NCBI GenBank assembly: GCA_029204225.1
Contig: CM055097.1
Coordinates: forward strand, 73,153,716 to 73,217,715
DNA length: 64,000 nucleotides
Direction of reading: 5' to 3'
Source of the DNA: Diphasiastrum complanatum
Taxonomy: Eukaryota > Streptophyta > Lycopodiopsida > Lycopodiales > Lycopodiaceae
The stretch's first letter is position 1; each line of letters begins with the position of its first letter. Below the pieces are notes generated by a model. That model was not told where the DNA came from and did no database searches. It saw nothing but the letters and a program-made list of their open reading frames with translations. Shown here piece after piece: positions 1 through 9,334 of this stretch. Both the position numbers and the translations under genes were made by a program.

Positions 1-1723
1 ATTTGTTAGAAATGTATTCACCACCATTGTCGCTCCTCAAGCATTTGATTTTGGTTGTAAATTGAGTCTCAATAGCAACTTTGAACTTGACAAACACATC
101 AAACACCTCATCCTTGCTCTTTAGTAGATAAACCCAACAAAATCTACTAAAATCATCAATGAAAGTTACATACATCTTAGCACCTCCATTGCTAATTGTA
201 GTAACACCATGAATATCCGAATGCAAGAGAGAAAAAGGCATCTTAGATCTAGATATAGATCTAGTATATGGCAATCTATGTGATTTAGACAAAGCACATT
301 CTTCACAAACATGATTCAAGCAAGTAAGAGACTTGGGAAGTCCCCTTACTACCTCCTTTTTGGCTATTACCTCCAAGGCCTTGTAGTTGAGATGTCCCAT
401 CCTTTTATGCCATACCTCTTGAATTGACATTTGTTCATTTGCCATGCATCCAACTTGGTTAGCAACAACACATGCATCAAGCTTGAACAATTTCCCTTGC
501 CTTTTCCCTTTTGCAATGATACTACACCCCTTTTTGATCAAGCAAGCATCACCATCAAACTCAACTTTGAATCCTTTGTCAAGCATTTGGCTTACACTAA
601 GTAAGTTCTTGGTAATGGATGGAATGAGCAAAACATCTTTCAATTCTATATTCCTATTTGTAGAAAGTGAAATAGGAATTGTGCCAATCCCCTTGATTGC
701 ACACTCACCATCATTTGCGGTATAGATTACCTTCCTATCACCATCAAATGCCATTAAAGATGAAAAATACTCTTTATGATATGTCATATGAGAAGTGGCT
801 CCACTATCAATCCACCAAGGATCAATGTCTCCATGATTAGCCAACAAGCAAGATGACATAACAAAAGCATCATTTGAAAGAAGCTCATCCCCACCCTCAT
901 CAATAGTTAGATTGGTTTGCTTTTCCCCTTGATCCCTCTTTTTCTTAAAACAATCACTAGCAAAATGCCCTTTGACTCCACAATAGAAACATTTTAGCTT
1001 AGATCTATCCTTCTTTTTGCCAAAAGTAGAGTGCTCACCTTGGTCTTGCCCTTTAGACCAATTGCTTTTACCTTTGCCCTTGAACTTGCCTTTAGAGAAC
1101 ATTGCCTCCTCTTCTCCTCCTTGAGATGTAGAAGATGCTCCCACTCTTGCTTGCAACCTGAATTCTTCAGCCAACAAGACCTCTTGCAAGTCTCCAACAC
1201 TTGGTAAACATTTTTGGATAGCATAACTTTGAACAAGATTAGCATGATCATCCAACAAGCCATTGAGAATCACTTGAACAAGCTCCTCATTATTTATGCC
1301 ATCATTAATGCATGCTAACTCATCATTCAATGCTTTAACTCTCAAAACAAAAGCATGTCCATTCTCACTCTTCTTTTGCATACAAGAAAAGATTTGCCTT
1401 CTTAAAGTCAACACTCTAGAAGTAGACTTGGATTCATAAACCTTCTTCAAGGCTTCCCAAGCTTCACTAGATGATGTGCACTTACCAACCTCTTTGATAA
1501 GCTCATTTGTCACATTCATCTTGATCATGTGAAGGGCTTTCTTTGCCCTCTTGTCATACCTCAATTGTTCTTGAGGTGCCAAAGGTCTCTCCTCCACACC
1601 TACAACAATATCCATCAACTCATTCATCTCAAGCAAAGACTCCATCCTTACTTTCCAAGTAGAATAGTTGAGGGAGGTAAGCCTATCATTGCTTTCCAAC
1701 ATGTAGCCTCCATTTGTAGCCAT
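1..1723 (-). CDS. Copia gag-pol polyprotein, N-terminal 574 codons (gag, nucleocapsid, protease, integrase core), partial
   Basis: Retrotransposon polyprotein, which makes capsid-like particles and the enzymes for copying and integration. Translated by eye from ATG at 1723 to the window edge, I found no stop or frameshift. Domains in order: gag of the UBN2/DUF4219 type starting MATNGGYMLESNDRL; a CCHC zinc knuckle (C-FYC-GVKGHFASDC) near residue 255; the aspartic protease motif WWIDSGATSHMT near residue 315; the pre-integrase HKRMGH box; then the integrase core with the first Asp in LHSDIHG and the second in RSDNGGEY, close to the window edge. The third catalytic Glu, reverse transcriptase and RNase H lie off the window. 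The start is the first ATG after the leader and is shared with E3 at 26507. Confidence 0.93.
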   Translation of the reverse strand, partial: MATNGGYMLESNDRLTSLNYSTWKVRMESLLEMNELMDIVVGVEERPLAPQEQLRYDKRAKKALHMIKMNVTNELIKEVGKCTSSSEAWEALKKVYESKSTSRVLTLRRQIFSCMQKKSENGHAFVLRVKALNDELACINDGINNEELVQVILNGLLDDHANLVQSYAIQKCLPSVGDLQEVLLAEEFRLQARVGASSTSQGGEEEAMFSKGKFKGKGKSNWSKGQDQGEHSTFGKKKDRSKLKCFYCGVKGHFASDCFKKKRDQGEKQTNLTIDEGGDELLSNDAFVMSSCLLANHGDIDPWWIDSGATSHMTYHKEYFSSLMAFDGDRKVIYTANDGECAIKGIGTIPISLSTNRNIELKDVLLIPSITKNLLSVSQMLDKGFKVEFDGDACLIKKGCSIIAKGKRQGKLFKLDACVVANQVGCMANEQMSIQEVWHKRMGHLNYKALEVIAKKEVVRGLPKSLTCLNHVCEECALSKSHRLPYTRSISRSKMPFSLLHSDIHGVTTISNGGAKMYVTFIDDFSRFCWVYLLKSKDEVFDVFVKFKVAIETQFTTKIKCLRSDNGGEYISNK

Positions 1724-2320
1724 GTTGCAATGATTGATCTCTGATCTTTGACCTGTTCCAATGCACTAAGCACTCTCTTGAATCAACAAATGAAACACAA
1801 GAAGAAATCACAAAGATTTGGAACCTAAAACCTTACTTTTTCTCTCTTTTCCTCACTTTTTCCTTAATTTTAGCCACTAGTTTTATGATTTCTTGATCAA
1901 ACCAAGACCAAACCTCAATATACTTGCTTTTCCCTCACTCCTAAGATTGAAATACACTCTTGAATCATTCAGCAAACTGAAAATCAGAGGGTTACATCAA
2001 TTTTGAAGTTTTTGACATGAAGAAGCAAGAAATTGAATCAAAAAACTATATGCTAGAATGGAAAACTAATAGGATCTTGTTGGATCTTGCATCTCCCTCT
2101 TTCCAAAACAATTTTTGTCTCCTTATTCTGATAAGTACAGAGGGAATTCGCCCTACTTCAATTGAAATGCATACAAATGATGTTTTGATCACAAAGATCC
2201 AATTTCTACACATAAATCAACAAGATTTTTAGCTAGAAACTTGATTGGAATGCTACAAAAGCAAACTCGCCCACAAATCTCTTCTAAATCTGGCAAAACC
2301 TGCACATTTGGCCGCCTAAT

Positions 2321-2332
2321 GCTCTGATACCA
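2321..2332 (-). other. Primer-binding site of E1 (tRNA-iMet type)
   Basis: On the minus strand this reads TGGTATCAGAGC, the standard plant Copia primer-binding site complementary to the 3' end of initiator Met-tRNA. It follows the LTR terminal CA with no gap. Confidence 0.93.
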
Positions 2333-2985
2333 TGTGAAAAACTCAGATCCAAAAGATGCTAAAGTTTCATAAAGATCTTGGCCATGGAAGTTATGCACAT
2401 CTAGATTGAAAAAATGATAGAAATTGTGATGTTAAGCATACTAAACATCAACTAAACATCAAAATCTGATCATAAGCTTCCACAAACAGAAACTTGCTGT
2501 CCCTGTCCGTACTTCAGAGCCTACAACCTGCATTTCACACGTGTGAAGCCATAGCAACAAAGAAATCACAATTCTAGTGGCTAGAATGCAAGATATGAAC
2601 AAAAAAGTGAGAGAGAAGAAGATGGACCTTCAAAGAGCATAACATTCATTCAATAGAATGAAAATGAGATATGTACATACTCGTGGAGATGGCTATTTAT
2701 AGCAGCCATAGTGCCTCTTGGCCACTTGTCTTATGATAGGCTAAAATTGGGGTCCAATAGGATTCACCCATATACCTAGAAATTTGGTCAAATAGGAATG
2801 CACCAAATTATGAGCCAATAGAAGAGCTCCACACTCGACCTCCTCTAATTAATGTGACCTCAAAAGTAGTGTACACATACTTTGGGCCTCTACATACATG
2901 TATGAACCTATCTCTAACTTTTATTTGGCCATAGGCCTACAAAATCTCAAGTTAGGAAAATACTACTAGTTGACAATTTTTCACA
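2333..2985 (-). repeat. 5' LTR of Copia element E1 (653 bp)
   Basis: Termini are TGTGAAAA...TTTTCACA, read identically on either strand, as expected of TG...CA LTR ends with short inverted repeats. The inner edge abuts a perfect tRNA-iMet primer-binding site. In element orientation a TATAAATA box lies at 2701-2694, so transcription would start near 2665. The first 20 bases in element orientation match the LTR of E3 at 25264. Confidence 0.9.
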
Positions 2986-4166
2986 ATATCTTCTTGCTTC
3001 TAAATCTATGGTGTTTGATCATTTCCTTATTTTCAAAGCTTATGTAGAGAAACAATTCTCATTCAAGATTGAAGCTCTTAGATGTGATGGAGGTGGTGAA
3101 TATATATATCTCCAATAAATTTCATGATTTCTGTGAGCTTAAAGGCATTAAAAGAGAGTTCTCTTGTGCCTATTCTCCATCTCAAAATGGAGTGGCCGAG
3201 AGAAAGAATAGATCTCTAAGTGAATGTGCAAAATCTATGAGAATTGAGGCATGTTTGCCCAAAGATTTTTGGGGAGAAGCCATTAATTGTGCAAATTATC
3301 TTTGCAATAGGCTCCCACATATAGCTCTTGGAGGAAAGTCACCATATGATATCTTATATTTGAAGAAGCCTAAGGTTGATCACCTTAGTGTTTTTGGATG
3401 CATATGCTTTGCCCATATTCCCTTGGAAACAAGGAAGAAGGAAGATCCTAGTGCATGCAAAGGGATCATGGTTGGATACTCATCCACCAAAAAGGCCTAT
3501 AGAGTCTTTGTACTCTCTACTTCTCAAGTTATTGAAAGTAGAGATGTTGTCTTTCATGAAGATCAACATTCATCTTTTGAAGAGGCCGAGATCAAGAAGT
3601 CTATGGATGCATCACCTATTATTGATTTTGAAGACAATTATGATGTGATGGGGTCGAGAATTGAAGAAGACTCTCCTAGGATTTTCTCAGCTAGAAGATT
3701 CATGAGAGATAGATTCGAGCCTAAGAGGCTCTCATATGTTGACAAAGGCAAACAAGTGGATCTTGATTCCACTAATTATGCTTTTTATGTCTCTCATGAA
3801 GAGCCAAAGAATGTACAAGAGGCACTCAATACCAAGGAGTGGTATGATGCCATGAAGCAAGAGTATGATGCATTGATCACCAACAATACTTGGGAGCTTG
3901 TGGATCCTCCATCCAACAAGCATGTGATTGGTTGCAAATGGGTATTTCGGATCAAGTACAATCATGATGGCACCATCAACAAGTATAAAGCAAGATTATG
4001 TGCCAAAGGATTTGCTCAAATCCATGGCCTTGATTATGAGGGGACCTTTGCACCCATTGCAAAGATGGTGACAATAAGAATTCTTATTTCTCTTGCTTGT
4101 TTCTTTATGTGGAAGGTGTTCCAGTTAGATGTATCCAATGCTTTTGTAAATGGTTATCTTGAGGAG
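2986..4166 (+). pseudogene. Copia element E2, integrase to reverse transcriptase N-terminus (interrupted and truncated)
   Basis: Remnant of a Copia pol gene. It opens in integrase (VEKQFSFKIEALRCDGGGEY); an extra ATAT in the TA run at about 3100-3112 then shifts the frame next to the second catalytic residue. From about 3107 the other frame runs on: NKFHDFCELKGI, the third-Glu box NGVAERKNRS, the GYSS linker region, then RT from NVQEALNTKEWYDAMKQEYD through KWVFRIKYNHDG to the LDVSNAFVNGYL box. It stops being RT at about 4166, before the YVDD box, and is joined there to a different Copia fragment. The left end is cut by the E1 insertion. It belongs to the same family as E4, with shared LETRKKEDPS and KPKVDHLS stretches. 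Confidence 0.88.
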
Positions 4167-4490
4167 GAGGAAATTATGCTGATCAACATCAATTTGATGA
4201 CTAATATTATGAAGATAATTATACTGATCAACATCAATACAATGATGATCAATATGAAGATGATACAGGTGAGAGTTCAAAATTGTTCATTACAGCATTA
4301 ATGACAAGTGATGAAGGATACCTGGTACATTGATAGTGGTGCATCCAAGCACATGACTTCAAGGAAAGAGTGGTTTTTCGAACTCAAGGAAACTGACAAT
4401 GGTGATGAAGTTGGACACGCTGATGGCAAATTGCTATCTGGAGTTGGAGTGGTACCAGTGAAGTACATTATTGTTTACGAGGTACATTAA
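4167..4490 (+). pseudogene. Copia nucleocapsid-tail and protease fragment
   Basis: After the RT of E2 breaks off, an acidic, tyrosine- and asparagine-rich stretch with near-repeated DQHQ words leads to a frameshift near 4310. It is followed by a Copia-type aspartic protease core, WYIDSGASKHMTSRKEWF, with the catalytic Asp kept, ending at a stop at 4490. This is a different family from E1 and E2, judging by the SGASKHMT and VGHADGKLLSGVGV words. Only about 60 residues of protease remain, so it is a dead fragment. The junction at about 4167 could reflect nested insertion followed by deletion. Confidence 0.75.
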
Positions 4491-4702
4491 TGTTGACAGC
4501 TATGACCAGCTGTAATTAGCCATAGGCTAGTCTATTAGTCTACTCGTAGGTATTCTCTCTCTATCAGGGGTTCAGGGTTTATTTGTACATTTTACATTCT
4601 GTATGAGTTAGTGTGATAGAGTGATAGTGTGTGTTCTTCTTCTGCCTTCTTGTGGTGATTGCTTATGGTGAATGCTTGATGTTGCATATCTAATTATTGA
4701 CA
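4491..4702 (+). repeat. LTR-like segment (possible solo or truncated LTR)
   Basis: It begins TGTTGACAGC right after the protease fragment and ends TTATTGACA 212 bp later, so both ends carry TGT...ACA and the word TTGACA. No second copy is in the window, the flanking 5-mers (ATTAA and GATTT) do not match, and no clear polypurine tract precedes it. The LTR reading is tentative. Confidence 0.3.
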
Positions 4703-4796
4703 GATTTGGGGGAAGACAAGAGACAAGAAATCCTCCAACAAAAATGTTGGTGGCAGATAACACTGGATTGATTCCGAGACTAAGCCAGTAAATGGT

Positions 4797-6127
4797 ATGA
4801 AAAGACTATCTATTTTCCATTGTTTACCATATTGGAATAATTTGTTGATCAATCATTTGCTTTATCCTATGCACATATTTAAAAATGTGGCCAAATTAAT
4901 ATGGAAACACATGGCAGGTGATAAAGATAGTATGCATGCTCGAGAGGACTTACAACTATCAAAAACAAAAAAAGAGCATTAGCCAAAGTTGGGTGCAGAT
5001 GGAAATAATACCCATAGTATTCCAAGAGCAAGTTGGATTCTTAGCAAAGAAGAGTACAAGTATGTGCAATCAGTTATTTCTGAGATGAGAACACCAACAA
5101 ATTTTGCTCATTCATTGCGAACATCATTCATAGCAGATGGAAAGCTTCATGGTCTAAAATCTCATGACTGGTTGAAAATGCTTGAATATATATTTCCAAT
5201 GTGTATTCGTGCTTGTCTAACAGAGCATTTTCGTGAGACCATTTATAAACTAGCAGCTATTGTGAGGTACTTATACATCTTTATGTTATTTGTTTGTGAT
5301 GGATTCATTTGCAATAACAACAAATGACAAAATAAAATATATATTATATGGATATGCAACAAGGAGATTCACGAGGCGGACGTGCAAAAAAAACATGAAG
5401 ACATGGTGGAGGCTATATGTATGCTTGAGAGGGATTTTTTGACTTCTATTTTAGACATACAAGTGCATCTATTGGTCTTTCGTGAAAATGGTTCATATTT
5501 TTTGTTTGATGTGAAATGGTTTAGAATCAATTACAAAGGATCAAATGCAACTGTGAAGAAAGATGTTAGTGGATTTTTTGCTATTGATTCAACCAAGACA
5601 TTAAGCATGGATTTTTCAGACACATTGGTATTACCTCGAAATTGCAAGCAGGTATAATTCCATTGCTTTACAACTTATAATTTTCTTAGTTTGTTGATCA
5701 TATATCGTCGGTGGACGTTAGAATATTTTATTGTTTAACAAGAATATAATTTGTTAAATGTGTAGGTATTTTTTCATCCGGACCGATTAAACAATGATTG
5801 GTGGTATGTTTTTCAGATTAAACCATGTTCAAGAAACATATTTGAAAATGCATATGTTGAGGACGAGATGGAGGATTTGAACTCCTTCAACGTAGGATCT
5901 AACAAGAATACAGAAATTATATCTTCAAACATTTAGATATTGAAGATTCTACAAATGAATTGGAGGACGTTAATGCAAATGAAGAAGATACTACTGATTA
6001 TTTTAGTGAAGACAATGAAGTAGTTGGGGCTGAATACTTTAGTGATGATGGAGTCCATCTAAGTGGAGATGAGTTGCAATTTGTTATCACCCAACAATTT
6101 TCATCTTCTACATCCAATTGTAATTAA
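4797..6127 (+). pseudogene. CACTA (En/Spm-like) TNP2-type transposase remnant, C-terminal half
   Basis: The pieces follow the order of the C-terminal half of plant CACTA TNP2 proteins. 4797-4982 has NVAKLIWKHMAGDKDSMHAR, like the usual N-x-x-G/K-x-K-D-x-x-x-A-R segment. 4989-5327 has WILSKEEYK...HGLKSHDW and IRACLTEHFRETIYKLAAI, the DUF4218 entry. 5382-5657 continues to VLPRNCKQV and, beyond an apparent intron (5656-5765), VFFHPDRLNNDWWYVFQIK, typical of the DUF4216 tail. The end is acidic and changes frame near 5935, running to a stop at 6127. The catalytic N-terminal half and both CACTA termini are missing. Function is certainly lost. Confidence 0.75.
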
Positions 6128-6717
6128 TGATAGAACAATTTCCAAGACTAATGTTTGAATTGATATCAAAAATTTAAACTATGCGAACATTAATGGATTT
6201 TTTGATCATGGATTTTATCTATGCTATTAAAGTTTTTTACATCATCCTTATAACATTGGCACTGACACTTTGTCTTTATTGGCCCTCTATATATTGCAAT
6301 CAGCACATTGACTGAATGCATAGCCGATTCAACCAAAGGCTATAAATATATGATTAGATCGAGATTCCATTGTTAATAAATTAATCAACTTAGAGTAATC
6401 TTGCATTTAGTACATTCAAATAGCTCCAATTTCATGCTCCCTATGGCTGCTCATAATTCAATTAATGCCAAGCTCACGAGCTTTAAAAATAACTCATCAA
6501 AATTGATCAATATTGTGTTTAGTACATTTGGATTGTTTGAATTCAATCCCCCTATCACACAATAAATCTCAAATTTGATGTCACTCGAATCACTTAATTC
6601 TGGCATTATCATTTAGATTCATTTAATAATTACTTCACGTGAATTTTGAATTTAACATAGTTAGGTATCTCAAATTCATTCACTTTTTAAAAAAATGGAA
6701 ATACTTAAAAAGTTTGT
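6128..6717. other. AT-rich non-coding stretch
   Basis: No ORF with recognisable similarity and no clear repeat boundary. It probably includes the 3' flank of the CACTA remnant. Confidence 0.6.
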
Positions 6718-6853
6718 CACGTGTGGCAACAAAAATTGATTGTTCCTAGAATATTGCCACGCGTGGCATATTCCAAGGACAGTCGATTTTTATTGCCATG
6801 CGTGGCAAAACAAAATGAAGGCGTGGCAGTGCCACGCGTGGCACTGACACGCC
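6718..6853. repeat. Two adjacent palindromes centred on GCCACGCGTGGC
   Basis: 6718-6805 is an imperfect inverted repeat with ~44-nt arms and no loop, centred at 6761/6762. 6820-6853 is a second palindrome with 17-nt arms and the same GCCACGCGTGGC core, centred at 6836/6837. A third, weaker palindrome (AGAGCCACACGTGGTTCT) lies at 6931-6948. They may be the core of a fold-back element; no flanking target duplication was identified. Confidence 0.7.
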
Positions 6854-7223
6854 TAATTTTGTTTTTTTAAATTAATGACCTCCGGGGATTGATCGACCGG
6901 CAGGGAGTCGGTCGAAAATGAGAGCATGGTAGAGCCACACGTGGTTCTGCCACGACCACAATATTTCACTGAAATCGACTAAGGCATCGCGTGATGTGGC
7001 AGATTTTCATGGCAAAAGGCAGGTATTTGTTGTTGTGCTAAACACAAAAAATCCTATGAGAACTTTGAATAATGATCTTTGGTATATCTCTGAACAAAGC
7101 TCCTAGACTAAGAAGCTGATCGTGTCTCAAAGCAATATAGGATGTATTTGTGAGAGTCTAAGAATATGATTGGTATTGCTTGCTTCCTTTCCTATTATGA
7201 TATCTTTTATCTCCTCAAACCTC
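6854..7223. other. Non-coding stretch with short palindromes
   Basis: Contains a CGACCG...CGGTCG hairpin (about 6894-6914) and the weak ACGT-core palindrome at 6931-6948. No gene seen. Confidence 0.5.
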
Positions 7224-7474
7224 CCATAATTGGTGTTTGGGCTCATAGTGGACAGGTGGCAGATTTTAATTGGATCTGACCACAAATGTTTAAACTCATA
7301 TTAGTTTGGGCCTTCAATTGAAAGGCCCAAATTTCAATTATGCCCATTAGCAGACTTGAGCAGGCCCGCTACCTAGTAGCATGCAACCTTCAATGCACCT
7401 CGCCGCCCTATGGCGAGGTGCATGAAGGCTGCATGCTACAGCTGGTAGCGGGCCCACTCACGCCCGCTACCTAG
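7224..7474 (+). repeat. Dispersed repeat copy 1, with a ~90-nt hairpin
   Basis: About 250 bp, from the word TTTGGGCTCATAGTGGACAG to CTCACGCCCGCTACC. It recurs in direct orientation at 9072-9334. The core at 7364-7453 folds into a hairpin whose arms pair GCCCGCTACC with GGTAGCGGGC, then the 27-nt GTAGCATGC...CTCGCC arm with GGCGAG...GCATGCTAC, around a 7-nt loop (GCCCTAT). Another near-palindrome, GGGCCTTCAATTGAAAGGCCC, lies at 7308-7328. No ORF. Confidence 0.8.
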
Positions 7475-9071
7475 TCCGTAGTTGTGAATGTCATTACAGC
7501 TATACCAAAGTTTGCCGCTATCTTTCTGTTCATGATTTATATTGTATTCTGATTCTAATTGTATTCAAACTTTTGATAATAAAACGTGCAATCGTTGCCC
7601 GATCATCGCCTACCTCTCTTCTTCAACTTCCCTCATGCAATTTCTTAAATCTTGAGCGTGCAAGATAGATCAAACTATGAGCAACACTAGTACCTCTTGA
7701 AATCAGCCTTGAAGGCTAACACGAGAATAGTTCACAGTCAAAAAAATTTCTATGTTGATAGTACACGATATATATATGTTAAGAATCAATCTTCTGCACT
7801 TTCAATGTGCATTGAGCATTGTGTATACTCACAGTGTCAACTACTATTCCCGCACTCTGCCCTCACAATATATATTGTTTGTCCCACCAATACCACCCTC
7901 TCTAAAACAAAGCAGTGCACTCTATGTAAAGCGATCCTGATCATCCTAGTTCTTGGAATTATCTTGTATGGGTTTGGCTATAAAGGCAGACCACGTTAGG
8001 AGGGCTGGCTAGACACATAAATCCACCTACAAGGACTGATTTTGTTTCACGTCACTGCACCAAGCGTAAATGTCCGGTATCTCTTATAGCTTATTGGATG
8101 AGTGTATACATTTTGCTTTGAATATCGTCATGCATATGCTAATTGTCCAACTAGGAAACCACAACTCTAGTCTCAAGGAAGCAATGCAATTAGGTGGCAA
8201 ATTCAAGAGTTACAAGCATCAACAACCACACCCCCCCCCCCCCCCAATTTCAAACACCAAGGGAGCTTTCCAAAGGATAGAATTTGTATCATGAGTGAGT
8301 GAGTGTGGTTTGGTATTTGCAAAGGAGATCAAATGAAGCTACCTTGCTATGTCTGTCGCCATTTCTCTCATCAAGAAAGAGTAAGAGCGACTAACTACAT
8401 GTCTACTTCCCTTGTGTTGTGATTGGCACATGGAGAGAGGGAGAGCTAGGAAGGAAACATCCCTTGGCTGCTGCAACATAGTAGTCCAGTCCAGTGGATA
8501 GATATGTTTTGATGTTGCTGAGGAGAATGTGATTGAGAGCGGAGCAGTGAGGAAAGGCAGAATTCATGTCACACAACAGGATGACCTGCAACAAGGAACC
8601 ACCAGCCACGAACCAAGCTCCAAAAAGCCTCATGTGAGCAGGCTCGCTTTGTCCAAGTCACCTTCACTTTGGTTTTGCCTTGTTTTTAGGGTTTAGGTTT
8701 TCCCTCTTTATCTCAATGCTAGATACTACCTAGCTTGGAATTGGATGTTCTTTCTGCATCTAGTTGTGGTTGTGTACGTTGTCTACTTCTTGCTTGTCCT
8801 TCCGGTCATTTGTGACGATGATTCCTATCCCATTTCTAACAATTCCATTACCCTTCTATTGCTCTTCGCTACCACTGTTGTTAATGTTGATAGTGACTAT
8901 TGCATCTCTCTCTGTCCTGTTAAGCACACTCTTTTTCTGGTAATGGTCAATCCTTTTCTCAGCGGGATCTTCCTTGTTCATGAGGGTGTTGTTGATGACA
9001 GCTGCCTTGCATCCCTTACCACGCACACACACACATACACGAAAATATAAAAAGCTGCGGATCACTACGTG
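7475..9071. other. Non-coding spacer with a poly-C tract
   Basis: No supported gene. It contains a run of about 15 C at 8231-8245 and a CA-rich run near 9021-9036. The open frames here are short, lack similarity, and several begin at non-ATG codons. Confidence 0.5.
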
Positions 9072-9334
9072 CCTCATAATTTGCATTTGGGCTGATAGTG
9101 GACAGCTGGCACATTTTCATTGGCTCCGAACACAGATGTTCAGAGCCAAAGTGTAACAACCTGTCAACTGAAGGGCAGTTGAAGGGCCCAAATGGCAAAT
9201 TATGCCGGTTAGTAGGCGTAGGGAGGCTTGCTACCCTGTAGCAGGCAGCCTTCAATGCACCTCGTCGCAGGGCTCCTCGGTGCGTGAAGGCCACCTGCTA
9301 CACACAGTAGCGGGCTTGCTCACGCCCGCTGCCT
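9072..9334 (+). repeat. Dispersed repeat copy 2, with a ~90-nt hairpin
   Basis: Diverged second copy of the 7224-7474 repeat, with the same order of words (TTTGGGCTGATAGTGGACAG ... CTTCAATGCACCTCG ... CTCACGCCCGCTGCC). Its core at 9226-9315 keeps the hairpin: GTAGCAGGCAGCCTTCA on one arm faces TGAAGGCCACCTGCTAC on the other. The sequence differs from copy 1 but pairing is largely kept on both arms. Confidence 0.75.

Larger units (their letters stand above)
1..2985 (-). mobile_element. Ty1/Copia LTR retrotransposon E1, 5' half (runs off the left edge)
   Basis: Reading leftwards on the minus strand: 5' LTR (2985-2333), primer-binding site (2332-2321), about 600 bp of untranslated leader (2320-1724), then gag-pol from 1723 to the window edge. 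The element is inserted in another Copia copy: the sequence right of the LTR (2986 onward) is integrase coding sequence of E2 on the plus strand. Aligning it by eye with the paralogous stretch of E4 (near 34130 on the minus strand) places the LTR edge exactly at 2985/2986. The target duplication cannot be tested because the 3' LTR is outside the window. The unbroken reading frame suggests a fairly recent insertion. Confidence 0.93.

Noticed and set aside
7697-7999. 100-codon plus-strand frame
   Set aside because: No similarity recognised, atypical composition, a second frame overlaps it, and it lies in repeat-rich DNA.
8745-9050. 101-codon hydrophobic plus-strand frame
   Set aside because: The translation is dominated by Val/Leu from T-rich DNA and runs into a CA repeat; no family match, no promoter or partner seen.
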